DNA from: SAR116 cluster bacterium AG-426-I14
GTDB taxonomy: Bacteria > Pseudomonadota > Alphaproteobacteria > Puniceispirillales > Marisalimonadaceae
Assembly: GCA_003210055.1 (NCBI GenBank)
Contig: QCNS01000010.1
Location: forward strand, 1-64,000
Length of the DNA: 64,000 nt
Direction: 5' to 3'
Shown here in pieces: positions 33,365 to 42,532 of this stretch (positions are counted from its first letter, which is position 1; each line of letters opens with the position of its first letter). The notes below the pieces were generated by a model, which saw only the letters and a program-made list of their open reading frames with translations, did not search any database and had not been told where the DNA came from. Position numbers and translations under genes: made by a program.

Positions 33365-33928
33365 ATGAATAATGAAAATGTTAATACAATTGAAGAACTA
33401 AAAATTATTGAAAAAAAATTACCAACATCGCCTGATGAACTATACAAATTGCTTGATAATTTTAAATTAAAATATAAATGTTATTTTCATAAACCACTAA
33501 ATACAGTTGAAGAATCTAAGATTGTTCAAAAGGAGTTGTTAAGCTCAAATAAAGATTTTGTTCATATAAAAAACTTATATTTAAGAGACCATAAGAAGAA
33601 AAATTTTTTAATAGTTGCTGAACAAGATCAAAAAATTGACCTTAAAGTGTTGAAAGATGTTTTGTGTTCAGGAAGGCTGTCTTTCGGTTCATCTGAAAGA
33701 CTTATGGAAAATCTTGGCGTCTTTCCAGGAGCAGTTACTCCTTTTTCAATGATTAATGGATTAAAAAATAATGTAATGCTTTACCTAGATAAAAATATAA
33801 ATTCTTACTCAAAAATATATGCTCATCCTTTAGTAAATCATGCGACATTAGAAATGAATGTAGTGGATTTAATTTATTTTCTAAATAAAATGAAAATAAA
33901 TTTTAACTGGATAAATTTTGAGAGTTAA
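33365..33928 (+). CDS. Prolyl-tRNA editing protein (YbaK/ProX family)
   Basis: This free-standing trans-editing deacylase of the INS superfamily probably clears mischarged Ala-tRNA(Pro) or a related product. The 187 residues have KKNFLIVAEQDQKIDLKVLKDVL, then SGRLSFGSSERLMENLGVFPGAVTPFSMINGL, in which GxxPGxVTPF is the ProX signature, and a final HPLVNHATLEM block. The catalytic lysine of the family fits KKKNFL. It begins two bases after fhs and six bases before the DUF3147 gene, so it is probably co-transcribed. Confidence 0.88.
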   Translation: MNNENVNTIEELKIIEKKLPTSPDELYKLLDNFKLKYKCYFHKPLNTVEESKIVQKELLSSNKDFVHIKNLYLRDHKKKNFLIVAEQDQKIDLKVLKDVLCSGRLSFGSSERLMENLGVFPGAVTPFSMINGLKNNVMLYLDKNINSYSKIYAHPLVNHATLEMNVVDLIYFLNKMKINFNWINFES

Positions 33929-33933
33929 ATTTA

Positions 33934-34281
33934 ATGTTATATATTATTTGTAAAGTTCTTTTAACAGCAATATTTATTGTTTTAATTAGTGAGTTTGGTA
34001 AAATAAATGATAGGCTTGGTGGTTTAATAGCAGCAATGCCTTTGACAACATTTTTTGTATTATTTTGGTTTTATTTTGATAATGTTTCTATAAATAAGAT
34101 TTCTAATCATATGACATATACCTTGATATATTTGTTACCTACAATTCCTATGTTCATTTTGTTTCCAATACTTTTAAAAAAATTTGGTTTTCACATAACT
34201 GTTCTCATATCATTTGTGTTAACTTTACTTCTAGTTTTTATTGTAGATTTTTTTTCAAAACAATTTCAGATAAAGTTTTAA
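33934..34281 (+). CDS. DUF3147-family membrane protein
   Basis: This 115-residue inner-membrane protein has four predicted transmembrane segments. It resembles DUF3147, small integral proteins of unknown function: the LLTAIFIVLISEFGKINDRLGGLIAAMPLTTFFVLFWFY stretch is typical, with an R-x-G-x-x-x-x-x-P in the first loop. It follows the ProX-like gene by five bases and precedes a cupin gene by 22. No transport or catalytic residues can be named. Confidence 0.7.
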   Translation: MLYIICKVLLTAIFIVLISEFGKINDRLGGLIAAMPLTTFFVLFWFYFDNVSINKISNHMTYTLIYLLPTIPMFILFPILLKKFGFHITVLISFVLTLLLVFIVDFFSKQFQIKF

Positions 34282-34303
34282 AGTTTTACTAAGAATAATA
34301 GAA

Positions 34304-34606
34304 ATGAAAATTAAAAATAAAATTGCAACTTCAAAAGTTCAAATTGACAATAAATCTGTTATAGTAACAGAATACAGTTTTTCACCAGGATCTGAAACCA
34401 CATTTCATAAACATGAAATGGATTATATAGTTGTACCAATCAATGATGGAGAATTACAACTGGTTGATAAATTTGGTAATAACGTTAAATCGAGGTTAAA
34501 AAAAGGTGTTTCATATTTCAAAAAAGCTGGAGTAGAACATAATGTAATTAATTCTGGTAATAAGGACTTAAAGTTTATTGAAATTGAGATAAAAACTCGT
34601 TCTTAA
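34304..34606 (+). CDS. Small cupin-domain protein
   Basis: This is a single cupin of 100 residues. Motif 1 lies in FSPGSETTFHKHEMDYIVVPINDGEL, with two histidines (H-x-H) and a following acidic residue, and motif 2 in KKAGVEHNVINSGN, with one histidine. These would bind a divalent metal. The protein is too short and generic to assign a reaction; relatives are often annotated only as cupin. It sits in the run downstream of fhs, between a DUF3147 protein and an FkbM methyltransferase. Confidence 0.75.
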   Translation: MKIKNKIATSKVQIDNKSVIVTEYSFSPGSETTFHKHEMDYIVVPINDGELQLVDKFGNNVKSRLKKGVSYFKKAGVEHNVINSGNKDLKFIEIEIKTRS

Positions 34607-34626
34607 AAATTATTTATTTATTCGAT

Positions 34627-35493
34627 ATGTCACTAAATATTTTAAACGAAAAGAAAAAAGAAGAATTTTTTAATGCATTGAAAGTTGTTCATTCGTATTA
34701 CGAACAATTAAATTTGGGTAGACTAAATTTTGGAGATTTGACAATAGATAAAAAAGCTAAAATTAGTGAAGTTTTGAGTTTCATCTCTTTATTTAAGTCT
34801 ATGATTGTTTCTACAAAATTAATTAGAATTGGTAGTAAGGGTGATGGTGGTTATTTGATTCCAGATGATTTTAAAGATGTTAAATTTTGTTTTTCACCTG
34901 GAATAAATGAAATTGTTAATTTTGAAAAAGATTTAGCAGAAAAATTTGGGATCAAGTCCTTCATGATTGATGGAAGTATAAAAAAACCTCCATTAAATAA
35001 TAATTTATTTAAATTTAAATGTTTAAATTTAGGTTCCAATAATGATAAGTATACTACAACATTATCTAATTGGATTAAAAACTCAGTTGATAAAAAAGAA
35101 TCAGAAATGATACTCCAAATGGATATTGAAGGTTCAGAATATGAGGTTTTAATTGAAACATCTATTGAAACTTTATCAAGATTTAGAGCCATAATAATTG
35201 AGTTTCATGGTTTAAATAACTTGTTTGAACAATTTTATTTAAAGGTTATTACTTCAATTTTTAATAAGCTAGGAACGTATTTTTCAATAGCTCATTGTCA
35301 TCCTAATAATTGTTGTGGGGAAGTAAATGTTGAAAATATTACAGTACCTCGAGTTTTAGAGATTACATTTATTAGAAATGATAGAATAAAATATGTTTCT
35401 GAAAACAACCCATTTAATCTACCACATCGTTTAGATGAAAAAAATGTCAAAAAAAATCCAGATTTAATAATGCCAGATATTTGGTGGAAATAA
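34627..35493 (+). CDS. FkbM-family methyltransferase
   Basis: This 288-residue protein has a class I SAM-dependent methyltransferase core of the FkbM type. The first part has LIRIGSKGDGGYLIPDDF and FSPGINEIVNFEKDLAEKFG, corresponding to the SAM-binding strand. The later LQMDIEGSEYEVLIE followed by FRAIIIEFHGL is the FkbM hallmark (D-x-E-G-x-E-x-x-x-L). FkbM enzymes O-methylate sugars, polyketides or glycans. No glycan or polyketide genes adjoin it, so the substrate is unknown; surface polysaccharide is one guess. It is the fifth gene after fhs on the same strand. Confidence 0.78.
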   Translation: MSLNILNEKKKEEFFNALKVVHSYYEQLNLGRLNFGDLTIDKKAKISEVLSFISLFKSMIVSTKLIRIGSKGDGGYLIPDDFKDVKFCFSPGINEIVNFEKDLAEKFGIKSFMIDGSIKKPPLNNNLFKFKCLNLGSNNDKYTTTLSNWIKNSVDKKESEMILQMDIEGSEYEVLIETSIETLSRFRAIIIEFHGLNNLFEQFYLKVITSIFNKLGTYFSIAHCHPNNCCGEVNVENITVPRVLEITFIRNDRIKYVSENNPFNLPHRLDEKNVKKNPDLIMPDIWWK

Positions 35494-35534
35494 ATTAATA
35501 TACATAATAAATTTTTGATTTATATTGTAATTAA

Positions 35535-35879
35535 ATGGAAGTTTTTAAAAATGGCAAAAATTTTGCTATAGCAATTAGAAATGTCAAAGGTACTGACTTT
35601 CAAAAGAGAGTATGGTCTGAAATTTGTAAGATAGAGATTGGAAATGTTTTAACCTATCAAGATATAGCAAGAAATATTGGACAACCAAAAAGTGCTAGGG
35701 CCGTAGCAAATGCATGTGGTAAAAATCCATACTTAGAAATTATACCTTGTCATAGAGTAATAAGATCTGATGGTAAATTAGGAGGTTATAGTGGAAAGGG
35801 TGGAGTTGAAAGGAAAAAAGAACTTTTAAAAAGTGAAGGCCTAAAGTTTAATAATGATTTAAAATTAATACTAAACTAG
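35535..35879 (+). CDS. Methylated-DNA-[protein]-cysteine S-methyltransferase (Ogt/MGMT-like)
   Basis: This suicide repair protein removes alkyl groups from O6-alkylguanine. The 114 residues are only the C-terminal catalytic domain: FQKRVWSEICKI, the helix-turn-helix with the arginine finger (SARAVANACGKNP) and the active site PCHRV with Cys72. The N-terminal ribonuclease-like domain of Ogt is nearly absent, leaving about 20 residues, which occurs in short members of the family. It stands between an FkbM gene and a coiled-coil membrane protein. Confidence 0.9.
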   Translation: MEVFKNGKNFAIAIRNVKGTDFQKRVWSEICKIEIGNVLTYQDIARNIGQPKSARAVANACGKNPYLEIIPCHRVIRSDGKLGGYSGKGGVERKKELLKSEGLKFNNDLKLILN

Positions 35880-35891
35880 TTTGGATATATT

Positions 35892-36362
35892 ATGAGTGAA
35901 AGTAAAGACTTAAAAGATAGAATTTTGCAAATGAGACAAGATAATAACATTGATACCAGTAAAGTTCATAATGAAGATATAAAAACAATTGCAGAAAAAG
36001 AAGTAGGTTTACCTAAAACACTAAATTCTGAGAATACAAAAAAAGACTTAAATGTAAAGAAATCTAAAGAAGAGGAAGCTTTTAAGTTGTTAGCCTCTAA
36101 GTTCAATCAATCTGTAGAAGTAATTCTAGAATTAACAAAAAGAGTTGAAAAGCTAGAAACCCTTGTCCGTCTTCAATCAATGCAATCCGAGAATGTTAAA
36201 AGTAATAAAACTGAAAACCTGAGAGCAAAAAAAGGTAAAAATAAAATATTTTTTTTGACGATGTTGTTATTGGGTGGAGTTTATTTGGTTTATTTTTTTA
36301 AAATTGATCTAAATATTTTGAATGAAATAATTTCAGAATTTTCAAGTATAATAAAAAAATAA
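35892..36362 (+). CDS. Hypothetical coiled-coil protein with C-terminal membrane helix
   Basis: This 156-residue protein is not recognised. It has a charged, polar N-terminal half with a predicted coiled coil (about 58-95, LLASKFNQSVEVILELTKRVEKLETLV), a basic linker, one transmembrane helix (about 117-134) and a short amphipathic tail. The tail-anchored layout suggests a cytoplasmic scaffold on the inner membrane. It starts 12 bases after the repair gene. Its stop is two bases from that of the convergent DUF3126 gene. Confidence 0.65.
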   Translation: MSESKDLKDRILQMRQDNNIDTSKVHNEDIKTIAEKEVGLPKTLNSENTKKDLNVKKSKEEEAFKLLASKFNQSVEVILELTKRVEKLETLVRLQSMQSENVKSNKTENLRAKKGKNKIFFLTMLLLGGVYLVYFFKIDLNILNEIISEFSSIIKK

Positions 36363-36364
36363 AC

Positions 36365-36580
36365 TTATTTGTTTTCTATATCAATATCTAAAATTGTCAT
36401 ATTGAAATGATAACAAGTTTCTCCATCGTCTTTATCCTCAAAAATCACACCAATAAATTCATCATTTAATAAAACTTCTGCAGAATCATTTTTGTTTTCT
36501 CTACCTTGGACATTAATCTCTTTTGATTTGAAGATATTTCTCAAGTAATTTTGAATTTTTGATAATGTTTGTCTTTGCAT
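36365..36580 (-). CDS. DUF3126-family protein
   Basis: This 71-residue protein belongs to DUF3126, a family of small alphaproteobacterial proteins of unknown function. It has the typical layout: an N-terminal helix (LSKIQNYLRNIFKSKEINV), a charged turn, SAEVLLNDEFIGVIFEDKDDGETCYHFNMTILDID and a short end. It probably forms a small alpha/beta fold with a conserved DEGE/DDGE-type turn. It is eight bases downstream of the DUF2794 gene on the same strand; both are small clade-typical proteins and may be co-expressed. Confidence 0.83.
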   Translation of the reverse strand: MQRQTLSKIQNYLRNIFKSKEINVQGRENKNDSAEVLLNDEFIGVIFEDKDDGETCYHFNMTILDIDIENK

Positions 36581-36588
36581 ATTAAACC

Positions 36589-36954
36589 CTAACTTATATT
36601 TCTTAACCTGTAACTGGCAAATTTTTTATCTAATTTTTTTATTAATAAATTTAATGATGAGCTGTTTCCGAATTCTTGATGATTATATTTTAAAATAAAT
36701 TTAGGCATAAAATTATTTTTTTTTGTTAAAATTTTTTGAATTTGAAAAATGGGCTTATCAAATGAATGTTTATAGAACGAAAAGATTGCTATTTTATTAT
36801 TATAATCTATAGCATAATCTTTAATTATTCCTTTTGCAACTTGCTTACTATATAATTGTAAAATGGATTTGAGTTCTATGTTAGAAAAAAAAGTGATAGA
36901 TTTTGATTTTTGTTTTTTTTGTTTAGTAACTTTATTAAATTTTAAAAGTTGCAT
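36589..36954 (-). CDS. DUF2794-family protein
   Basis: This 121-residue protein matches the alphaproteobacterial DUF2794 pattern, seen as FFSNIELKSILQLYSKQVAKGIIKDYAIDYNNKIAIFSFYKHSFDKPIFQIQKI. The family usually reads F-x-R-x-E-L-x-x-I-L-x-x-Y-x-x-x-V-A-x-G-x-x-x-D-Y-A-I-D with a later A-x-F-S. The basic N-terminal tail and Lys-rich C-terminus are lineage-specific. The function is unknown. It is the first gene of a two-gene minus-strand unit with the DUF3126 gene. Confidence 0.72.
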   Translation of the reverse strand: MQLLKFNKVTKQKKQKSKSITFFSNIELKSILQLYSKQVAKGIIKDYAIDYNNKIAIFSFYKHSFDKPIFQIQKILTKKNNFMPKFILKYNHQEFGNSSSLNLLIKKLDKKFASYRLRNIS

Positions 36955-37045
36955 ATTTCTGTCCTTAAACTTATAAGTAAGATTAATTAAGCTATATATT
37001 TAAATTATAATCAAGCATGATAAAATAAAAATTTGGTAATTGAGC

Positions 37046-37687
37046 ATGGCAGATATTTTTGATGAAGTGACTGAGGAACTCAGACAAGATCAACTAAAAA
37101 ATTTATGGAAAAAATATAATAAATTTATTTTCATTGTCATAACTTTTGTGATTTTATTTATTGGTGCCTTTAAATTTTTTGAGTATCGAAATAATAAAAT
37201 TGCTATTGAAAATGTTAATCTTTTTCTAAATTCTTTAGATGATGTTAAAAACAAAAAATTAAAGGAAGCTGAGTTAAAATTACTTAAAATTAAATCTCAA
37301 GGTGATACTGGCTTGATAACTCTTTCTTTGTTTGCTTTAGCGGATATAAGTAAAAAAAGAGAAGATGAAAAAAAGATGCAAGAGTTTTATGATTTAATTA
37401 TTAATAATGATGAAATAGATACTTTTTATAAAAATTTAGCAATATTTTATTCTACAAAAAATTCAACTGAATTAAGTTTATCTGACAAAATTAAAAAATT
37501 AGAACCAATTTTAACTAGCCCAAATGAATTGCAGTCAATAGGTTCAGAATTAGAAATTCTTTATCTTTTTAATGAACAAAAAAAAGTTTTAGCAACAAGG
37601 AAATTAGAGAATTTGATGAAACAAAAAAATTTAAATATAAATCAAAGAAACCGTCTTGATATAATTAAAGAAATTTATAAAGATTAA
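37046..37687 (+). CDS. YfgM-like membrane-anchored TPR protein
   Basis: This 213-residue protein has a cytoplasmic N-terminus with the family-like DEVTEELRQDQLKNLWKKYNK, one transmembrane helix (about 29-46) and a periplasmic helical TPR-like domain. It matches the tetratricopeptide family of YfgM, an inner-membrane ancillary factor linked to SecYEG and periplasmic chaperones. The following genes, bamB and der, are the same neighbours as in Escherichia coli, which strongly supports the call. I use the ATG at 37046, not a TTG two codons earlier. Confidence 0.82.
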   Translation: MADIFDEVTEELRQDQLKNLWKKYNKFIFIVITFVILFIGAFKFFEYRNNKIAIENVNLFLNSLDDVKNKKLKEAELKLLKIKSQGDTGLITLSLFALADISKKREDEKKMQEFYDLIINNDEIDTFYKNLAIFYSTKNSTELSLSDKIKKLEPILTSPNELQSIGSELEILYLFNEQKKVLATRKLENLMKQKNLNINQRNRLDIIKEIYKD

Positions 37688-37706
37688 TAGTTGTAATTAT
37701 TAAGTT

Positions 37707-39020
37707 ATGTTTAGATTCTTTAAAATTTATGCTCTAGTTAGTTTTTTGTTTGTAGCTTCTTGTTCAACTGAAAATAAAAATTTATTAATCGGAAATAAAA
37801 TTGAATTTAAAGAGGATAAAATTGAAGTCAATAAAAGATCATTTGAAGAAACTTCTCAATTAGACCAACAAATATATAATAGCTCTTGGACACAAAAGGG
37901 GGGAGATCAATTTCACTCACTATCAAATATTTTTTTTAAATTTCCTATTAAGAAAAAATGGAGTTTTGATACTGAACAAGAAATTTCAGATAACTTGCCA
38001 TTATTAACCGAACCTGTAGCTTTTGATGGAAAACTATATATTTTAAATGCCTATGGATATTTATATTCCTTAAATATTTTAAATGGTTCTTTAGAATGGA
38101 AATTAAAAGTTTTAAGTTCAAATGAAAACCTGCTTTTAGGAAGTGGTTCAGCAGTAATTTCTCAAAAATCAAACTCTTTGTTTTTGCATAATGGAAGTAA
38201 CGAAATTATTTCACTGGATTTAAAAACCAAAAATATCAATTGGACAAAAAAACTTAAAATGCCATTAAGAGGATCATTTGGCATAAAAAATAATAATTTG
38301 TTTATAAATGATTTTGATGGAAATTTGATTAATTTAAATACAAAGAATGGAAATATTTTATGGAAAAATAAGTTGAATTCCTCAAAAGTATCAATGTACG
38401 CTAACTCACGACCAATTATTGTAAAAAATAATGTAATAAACCCTGGTCCAAACGGTATATTTCATATTTTGAACATTAAATCTGGGAATTTAGTCTTTAG
38501 TGATATTCTTGGTTCAAATCAGAGAAAGATTAGATTTTTTGATAATAATGATATAATAGCTAATCCTATTTTTAAAAGTCCTTACTTATACATTAACTCA
38601 CATTCAGGAAATATTTCAGCTTATGATTCTTTATCTTTTATAAGGAAATGGAGAGTACCCATAGGTAGTAAAAATACTCCTGTAACCTCAGGAAAAACAA
38701 TTTTTAACATAGATAACACAGGTACACTATATGCCTTAGATAGAGAAAATGGTTTTGTAAGGTGGAAAACTAAATTTCAAACAGAACTTAAAACAGGATA
38801 TTTTTTTGAAGAAACAAAGTTTATTAGTTTTAATGGACCTTATGTAATTGGTGACAAGGTGATATTGTTGGATGATAATCAGAATTTGTATTTAATAGAA
38901 CCAGATAATGGCAAAGTTATTTTAAAGAAAAGATTAAATGGTAATGTTAGTTCAGCTATATTTTTAACAAAGCAAATTATATTTTTATTTTCAAATGGTA
39001 TAATTACTTCTTATAATTAA
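37707..39020 (+). CDS. bamB: Outer-membrane assembly lipoprotein BamB (PQQ-like beta-propeller)
   Basis: This lipoprotein of the BAM complex helps insert outer-membrane beta-barrels. The 437 residues begin with a signal peptide and lipobox (FVASC, cysteine at about 19). The mature part is an eight-bladed propeller with repeated PQQ-type motifs such as LYSLNILNGSLEWK, IISLDLKTKNINWTKKL, LINLNTKNGNILWKNKL and LYALDRENGFVRWKTKF. A linker of about 60 residues precedes the first blade. It follows the YfgM-like gene and precedes der, a conserved order. Confidence 0.92.
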   Translation: MFRFFKIYALVSFLFVASCSTENKNLLIGNKIEFKEDKIEVNKRSFEETSQLDQQIYNSSWTQKGGDQFHSLSNIFFKFPIKKKWSFDTEQEISDNLPLLTEPVAFDGKLYILNAYGYLYSLNILNGSLEWKLKVLSSNENLLLGSGSAVISQKSNSLFLHNGSNEIISLDLKTKNINWTKKLKMPLRGSFGIKNNNLFINDFDGNLINLNTKNGNILWKNKLNSSKVSMYANSRPIIVKNNVINPGPNGIFHILNIKSGNLVFSDILGSNQRKIRFFDNNDIIANPIFKSPYLYINSHSGNISAYDSLSFIRKWRVPIGSKNTPVTSGKTIFNIDNTGTLYALDRENGFVRWKTKFQTELKTGYFFEETKFISFNGPYVIGDKVILLDDNQNLYLIEPDNGKVILKKRLNGNVSSAIFLTKQIIFLFSNGIITSYN

Positions 39021-39035
39021 ATTTTATAACCGACA

Positions 39036-40379
39036 ATGTTTACATTTGCAATAATTGGAAGACCTAATGTAGGTAAATCAACTCTTTTTAATAAATTGGT
39101 TGGTAAAAAAAAAGCTATTGTAAGTAATTTTTATGGAATTACACAAGATAGACAGTTTGCTATAGCGAATATTGCAGGTTTACAATTTAAAATTATAGAT
39201 ACTGCTGGTATTGATAAAACTGAGGAAAAAAGTAATGAAAATGACTATTTGTTTCAAACTAAAGAGGCAATAAAAGAATGTGACTTTATTTTTTTTGTAG
39301 TAGATATGGCAAGTGGCATATTACCAATTGATTTTAGTTTGAGTAAGCTATTAAAAAAAAGTGGGAAAGAAGTTATTTTAATAGGAAATAAAATAGATAT
39401 TAAATCAAAAAATCATTACCTAATTGAAGAAAAAAAATTAGGATTTAGTAATATTGTGCTTTTATCCTCAGAACACAAAATTGGTTTTAATAATCTCTAC
39501 TATAAAATTAACGATGTAATCAAACTCAAACTTGATGAAAAAAAAAATAATGAAAATGAAATTAGTAATGATTTAATAAGAGTTAGTTTTATTGGAAAAC
39601 CAAATACTGGAAAATCAACTTTGATTAATCATATATTAGGGGAAAATAGACTTATTGCTAGTCAAAAGTCTGGTCAAACAAGAGACTCTATTGAAGTAGA
39701 ATTTTTACATCAAAAAAAAGAATATGTTTTAATTGATACTGCTGGTATAAGAAAAAAGTCAAATATCACCAATTTGATTGAAAAGTATAGTGTTAGTAAT
39801 ACTTTTAATGAAATCAAAAGATCAGATATTTGTATTCTTCTAATTGATGCTAATTATAATATTAACAAACAAGATCTATTAATATCAAACAAGGTACTAG
39901 AATTCGGCAAAGCTCTTATTATTGTTATTAATAAATGGGATACAATAAAAGATAAAATTAAAAAAAGAAAAAAAATTTTAGCAAGATTAAAAAAATCTCT
40001 ATCTCAAATTAAACAGATAAATTTAATTACTATTTCGGCTTTAAGAGGTGATGGAGTAACAAAATTGTTAGATGAAATATCTAAAGTTCATAATAGATTT
40101 GGAAATAGAGTTGAAACAAATATACTCAATAAATTTTTTAAGCTTATTATAGAAAAAAATCCACCACCTCTTGTAAATGGAAAAAAAAATGCTTTAAAGT
40201 ATATTACTCAGGTAAAATCTAAATCACCAACATTTATTTTATTTTGTGCATTTCCTGATAAAATTCCCAGAAGTTATATCAGATTTATTGAAAACTCTCT
40301 AAGAGAAAGTTACAGTTTTCAGGGAATGCCAATAAAGATTTTTTTAAGAAAAAGTGTAAACCCTTATTCAAAAAAATAA
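39036..40379 (+). CDS. der: Ribosome biogenesis GTPase Der (EngA)
   Basis: This essential GTPase with tandem G domains acts in 50S assembly. The 447 residues have domain 1 with the P-loop GRPNVGKST (7-15), DTAG and NKID, and domain 2 with GKPNTGKST (about 190), DTAG and NKWD. A C-terminal KH-like domain has PPLVNGKKNALKYITQVKSKSPTFILF. All G1-G4 motifs are intact in both domains. It follows bamB after 15 bases and converges with an SDR gene at a gap of four bases. Confidence 0.96.
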   Translation: MFTFAIIGRPNVGKSTLFNKLVGKKKAIVSNFYGITQDRQFAIANIAGLQFKIIDTAGIDKTEEKSNENDYLFQTKEAIKECDFIFFVVDMASGILPIDFSLSKLLKKSGKEVILIGNKIDIKSKNHYLIEEKKLGFSNIVLLSSEHKIGFNNLYYKINDVIKLKLDEKKNNENEISNDLIRVSFIGKPNTGKSTLINHILGENRLIASQKSGQTRDSIEVEFLHQKKEYVLIDTAGIRKKSNITNLIEKYSVSNTFNEIKRSDICILLIDANYNINKQDLLISNKVLEFGKALIIVINKWDTIKDKIKKRKKILARLKKSLSQIKQINLITISALRGDGVTKLLDEISKVHNRFGNRVETNILNKFFKLIIEKNPPPLVNGKKNALKYITQVKSKSPTFILFCAFPDKIPRSYIRFIENSLRESYSFQGMPIKIFLRKSVNPYSKK

Positions 40380-40383
40380 TCAT

Positions 40384-41085
40384 TTATATATTTATTAACT
40401 CTCCATGTTTTAGATTTTTATTATCAATACATAATATGATTTTAGACGCAACTTCTTTTGCAGATGGGTTGGTATCAGGATCTTCTCCTGGCATTGCTAA
40501 AGCTCTCATTTTAGTTCTTGTAGCACCAGGATTTATGATATTTATTTTTAAATTAGTTTTTAAATTCTCTGCAGCCCAAATTTTCCCCATATTTTCAAGA
40601 GCTGATTTTGAGATGGCATATGCACCCCAATAAGCTTTTGGATTTTTGGCCGCTCCAGAAGAAATAACAAAGGCGGTTGTTTTAGATTTCTTGGATTTTA
40701 ATAAAATGTCGAGAGATCTTATTAATCTAAAGTTGGCGATAACATTTACATCCATTACCTCTTGGAACTCGTCTACATTTTGATGATGAAGAGGACCTAA
40801 AGTTCCTAAAATACCAGCGTTCAAAATTAGAATGTCTAATTTTTTAAATCTTTTAAATATTTCAAAACCCAATCTATCTATTCCGTCATGATCTTTTAGA
40901 TCTAATTTTAAAATTGAGGAACTACCTTTGTATCGTTCAATTTCTTTATGAATTTTTTCTAGTTTGTTTTTATCTTTCCCAGTTAACAAAATATGTATGT
41001 TTTTCTGAGATAATTGAAGTGCAAGTTCTCTACCTATACCGGATGTAGAGCCAGTAATTAATGCAATATCTTTATTAGTTTTCAT
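40384..41085 (-). CDS. SDR-family oxidoreductase
   Basis: This 233-residue classical short-chain dehydrogenase has the nucleotide loop TGSTSGIGRELA (12-23), ILNAGILG, a catalytic serine in VISSGAAKN and the YAISKSAL Tyr-x-x-x-Lys site. The protein ends soon after, with no C-terminal extension. It overlaps the 3' end of purF by 11 bases, so it is translated from the purF mRNA; an SDR behind purF is common in Alphaproteobacteria. Its substrate is unknown, as for those relatives. Confidence 0.9.
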   Translation of the reverse strand: MKTNKDIALITGSTSGIGRELALQLSQKNIHILLTGKDKNKLEKIHKEIERYKGSSSILKLDLKDHDGIDRLGFEIFKRFKKLDILILNAGILGTLGPLHHQNVDEFQEVMDVNVIANFRLIRSLDILLKSKKSKTTAFVISSGAAKNPKAYWGAYAISKSALENMGKIWAAENLKTNLKINIINPGATRTKMRALAMPGEDPDTNPSAKEVASKIILCIDNKNLKHGELINI

Positions 41086-42475
41086 TTTTTTTAAAAAATT
41101 CAGTTACGTCTACTGGATAATCTCCAGTAAAACAATGATCTGTAAACTGAGGAGATTTTGCATTTCTCTGTTCACATCCCATTGCTTTATAAGTTCCATC
41201 TAGAGATAAAAAAAATAAAGAAGTAGCTCCTACTAATTTCGTCATTACATTTACATCATTATTAGAAGCAATTAATTCATCAAAATTTGGCGTATCTATT
41301 CCATAAAAATCTGGATATTTTATTGGAGGACAAGAAATGCCAAGATGAACTTCTTTTGCACCTGCTTCAAAAACCATTTTTACAATTTTGTTTGCTGTCG
41401 TGCCTCTTACAATCGAGTCATCAATTAGAACTACTTTTTTATTTTCTATACATGATCTATTAACACTATGTTTTAATTTTACTCCAAATTGTCTAATCGA
41501 TTGTGATGGTTCTATAAAAGTTCTACCAACATAATGGCTTCTAATTATTCCAAGCTCAAATGGGATTTGAGATTGTTGAGAATAACCTATTGCAGCTGAA
41601 ACACCAGAATCTGGTATTGGTACAATTACATCAGCAGTAAGTTTGTTTTCAAGAGCTAATTGTTTCCCTAACTCTTTTCTATAAGTGTAAACAGTCTTAC
41701 CGCCAATAATACTTTCTGGACTTGCAAAATATATTCTTTCAAAAATACATGGACGTTCTTTCACACTTTTAAAAGGTTTTACACTTTCGACTCCTTCATC
41801 AGTAATTATAACTATTTCACCATTTTCAATATCTCTGACATATTTTGCACCAATCATATCTAATGCACATGTTTCAGAAGCTAAAACATGAAAGCCATTT
41901 TTTTCTCCCAAAACAAGAGGTCTTATCCCATAAGGATCCTTTGCACCAATTAATTTTTTATTTGTTAAAATAACAAGAGAGTATGCACCCTGAATTTGCT
42001 TTAAAGCATCTATAAGTTTTTCTATAAGCTTTATTTTTTTTGACCTAGCAACAAGTTGTAAAATCACTTCAGTATCGGATGTTGTTTGAAAAATTGAACC
42101 TAACTCTACAAGTTTTTTTTTTAAAGAAATTGAGTTTGTTAGGTTACCATTATGCGCACAAGCAAAACCTCCAATGGCTAAATTAGCAAATAATGGTTGT
42201 AAATTTTCTGATTTTGATTCACCTGTAGTAGAATATCTTACATGTCCAATTGCAGTTTTCCCAGGTAATTGAGATAGGGTATTTATATTATTAAAGTTAT
42301 CTCCAACAAGACCTTCTTTTTTTATAGAATAAAATTTTTTACCATCAAAACTAACTATGCCTGCACCCTCTTGACCTCTATGTTGAAGAGAGTGAAGACC
42401 AAGGGCAGTATGAACTGCAGCTTCATTAGTTTTATAAATACCAAAAATTCCACACTCTTCTTTTAATTTATCCAT
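41075..42475 (-). CDS. purF: Amidophosphoribosyltransferase
   Basis: This enzyme makes 5-phosphoribosylamine from PRPP and glutamine, the first step of purine synthesis. The 466 residues have an N-terminal nucleophile glutaminase exposed after removal of a short leader (Cys8 in EECGIFGI). HSLQHRGQEGAGI, the glutamine-loop GHVRYSTTG and CAHNGNLTN follow. The C-terminal phosphoribosyltransferase domain has the PRPP motif VVLIDDSIVRGTT. Upstream lie cvpA and mlaFE, as in related genomes. Regulation by a PurR box or riboswitch was not seen. Confidence 0.96.
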   Translation of the reverse strand: MDKLKEECGIFGIYKTNEAAVHTALGLHSLQHRGQEGAGIVSFDGKKFYSIKKEGLVGDNFNNINTLSQLPGKTAIGHVRYSTTGESKSENLQPLFANLAIGGFACAHNGNLTNSISLKKKLVELGSIFQTTSDTEVILQLVARSKKIKLIEKLIDALKQIQGAYSLVILTNKKLIGAKDPYGIRPLVLGEKNGFHVLASETCALDMIGAKYVRDIENGEIVIITDEGVESVKPFKSVKERPCIFERIYFASPESIIGGKTVYTYRKELGKQLALENKLTADVIVPIPDSGVSAAIGYSQQSQIPFELGIIRSHYVGRTFIEPSQSIRQFGVKLKHSVNRSCIENKKVVLIDDSIVRGTTANKIVKMVFEAGAKEVHLGISCPPIKYPDFYGIDTPNFDELIASNNDVNVMTKLVGATSLFFLSLDGTYKAMGCEQRNAKSPQFTDHCFTGDYPVDVTEFFKKNEN

Positions 42476-42532
42476 TTATATTCCTATTTTTTAAATATAA
42501 TCATCAAAACATTACACATAGAAGAAATTAGA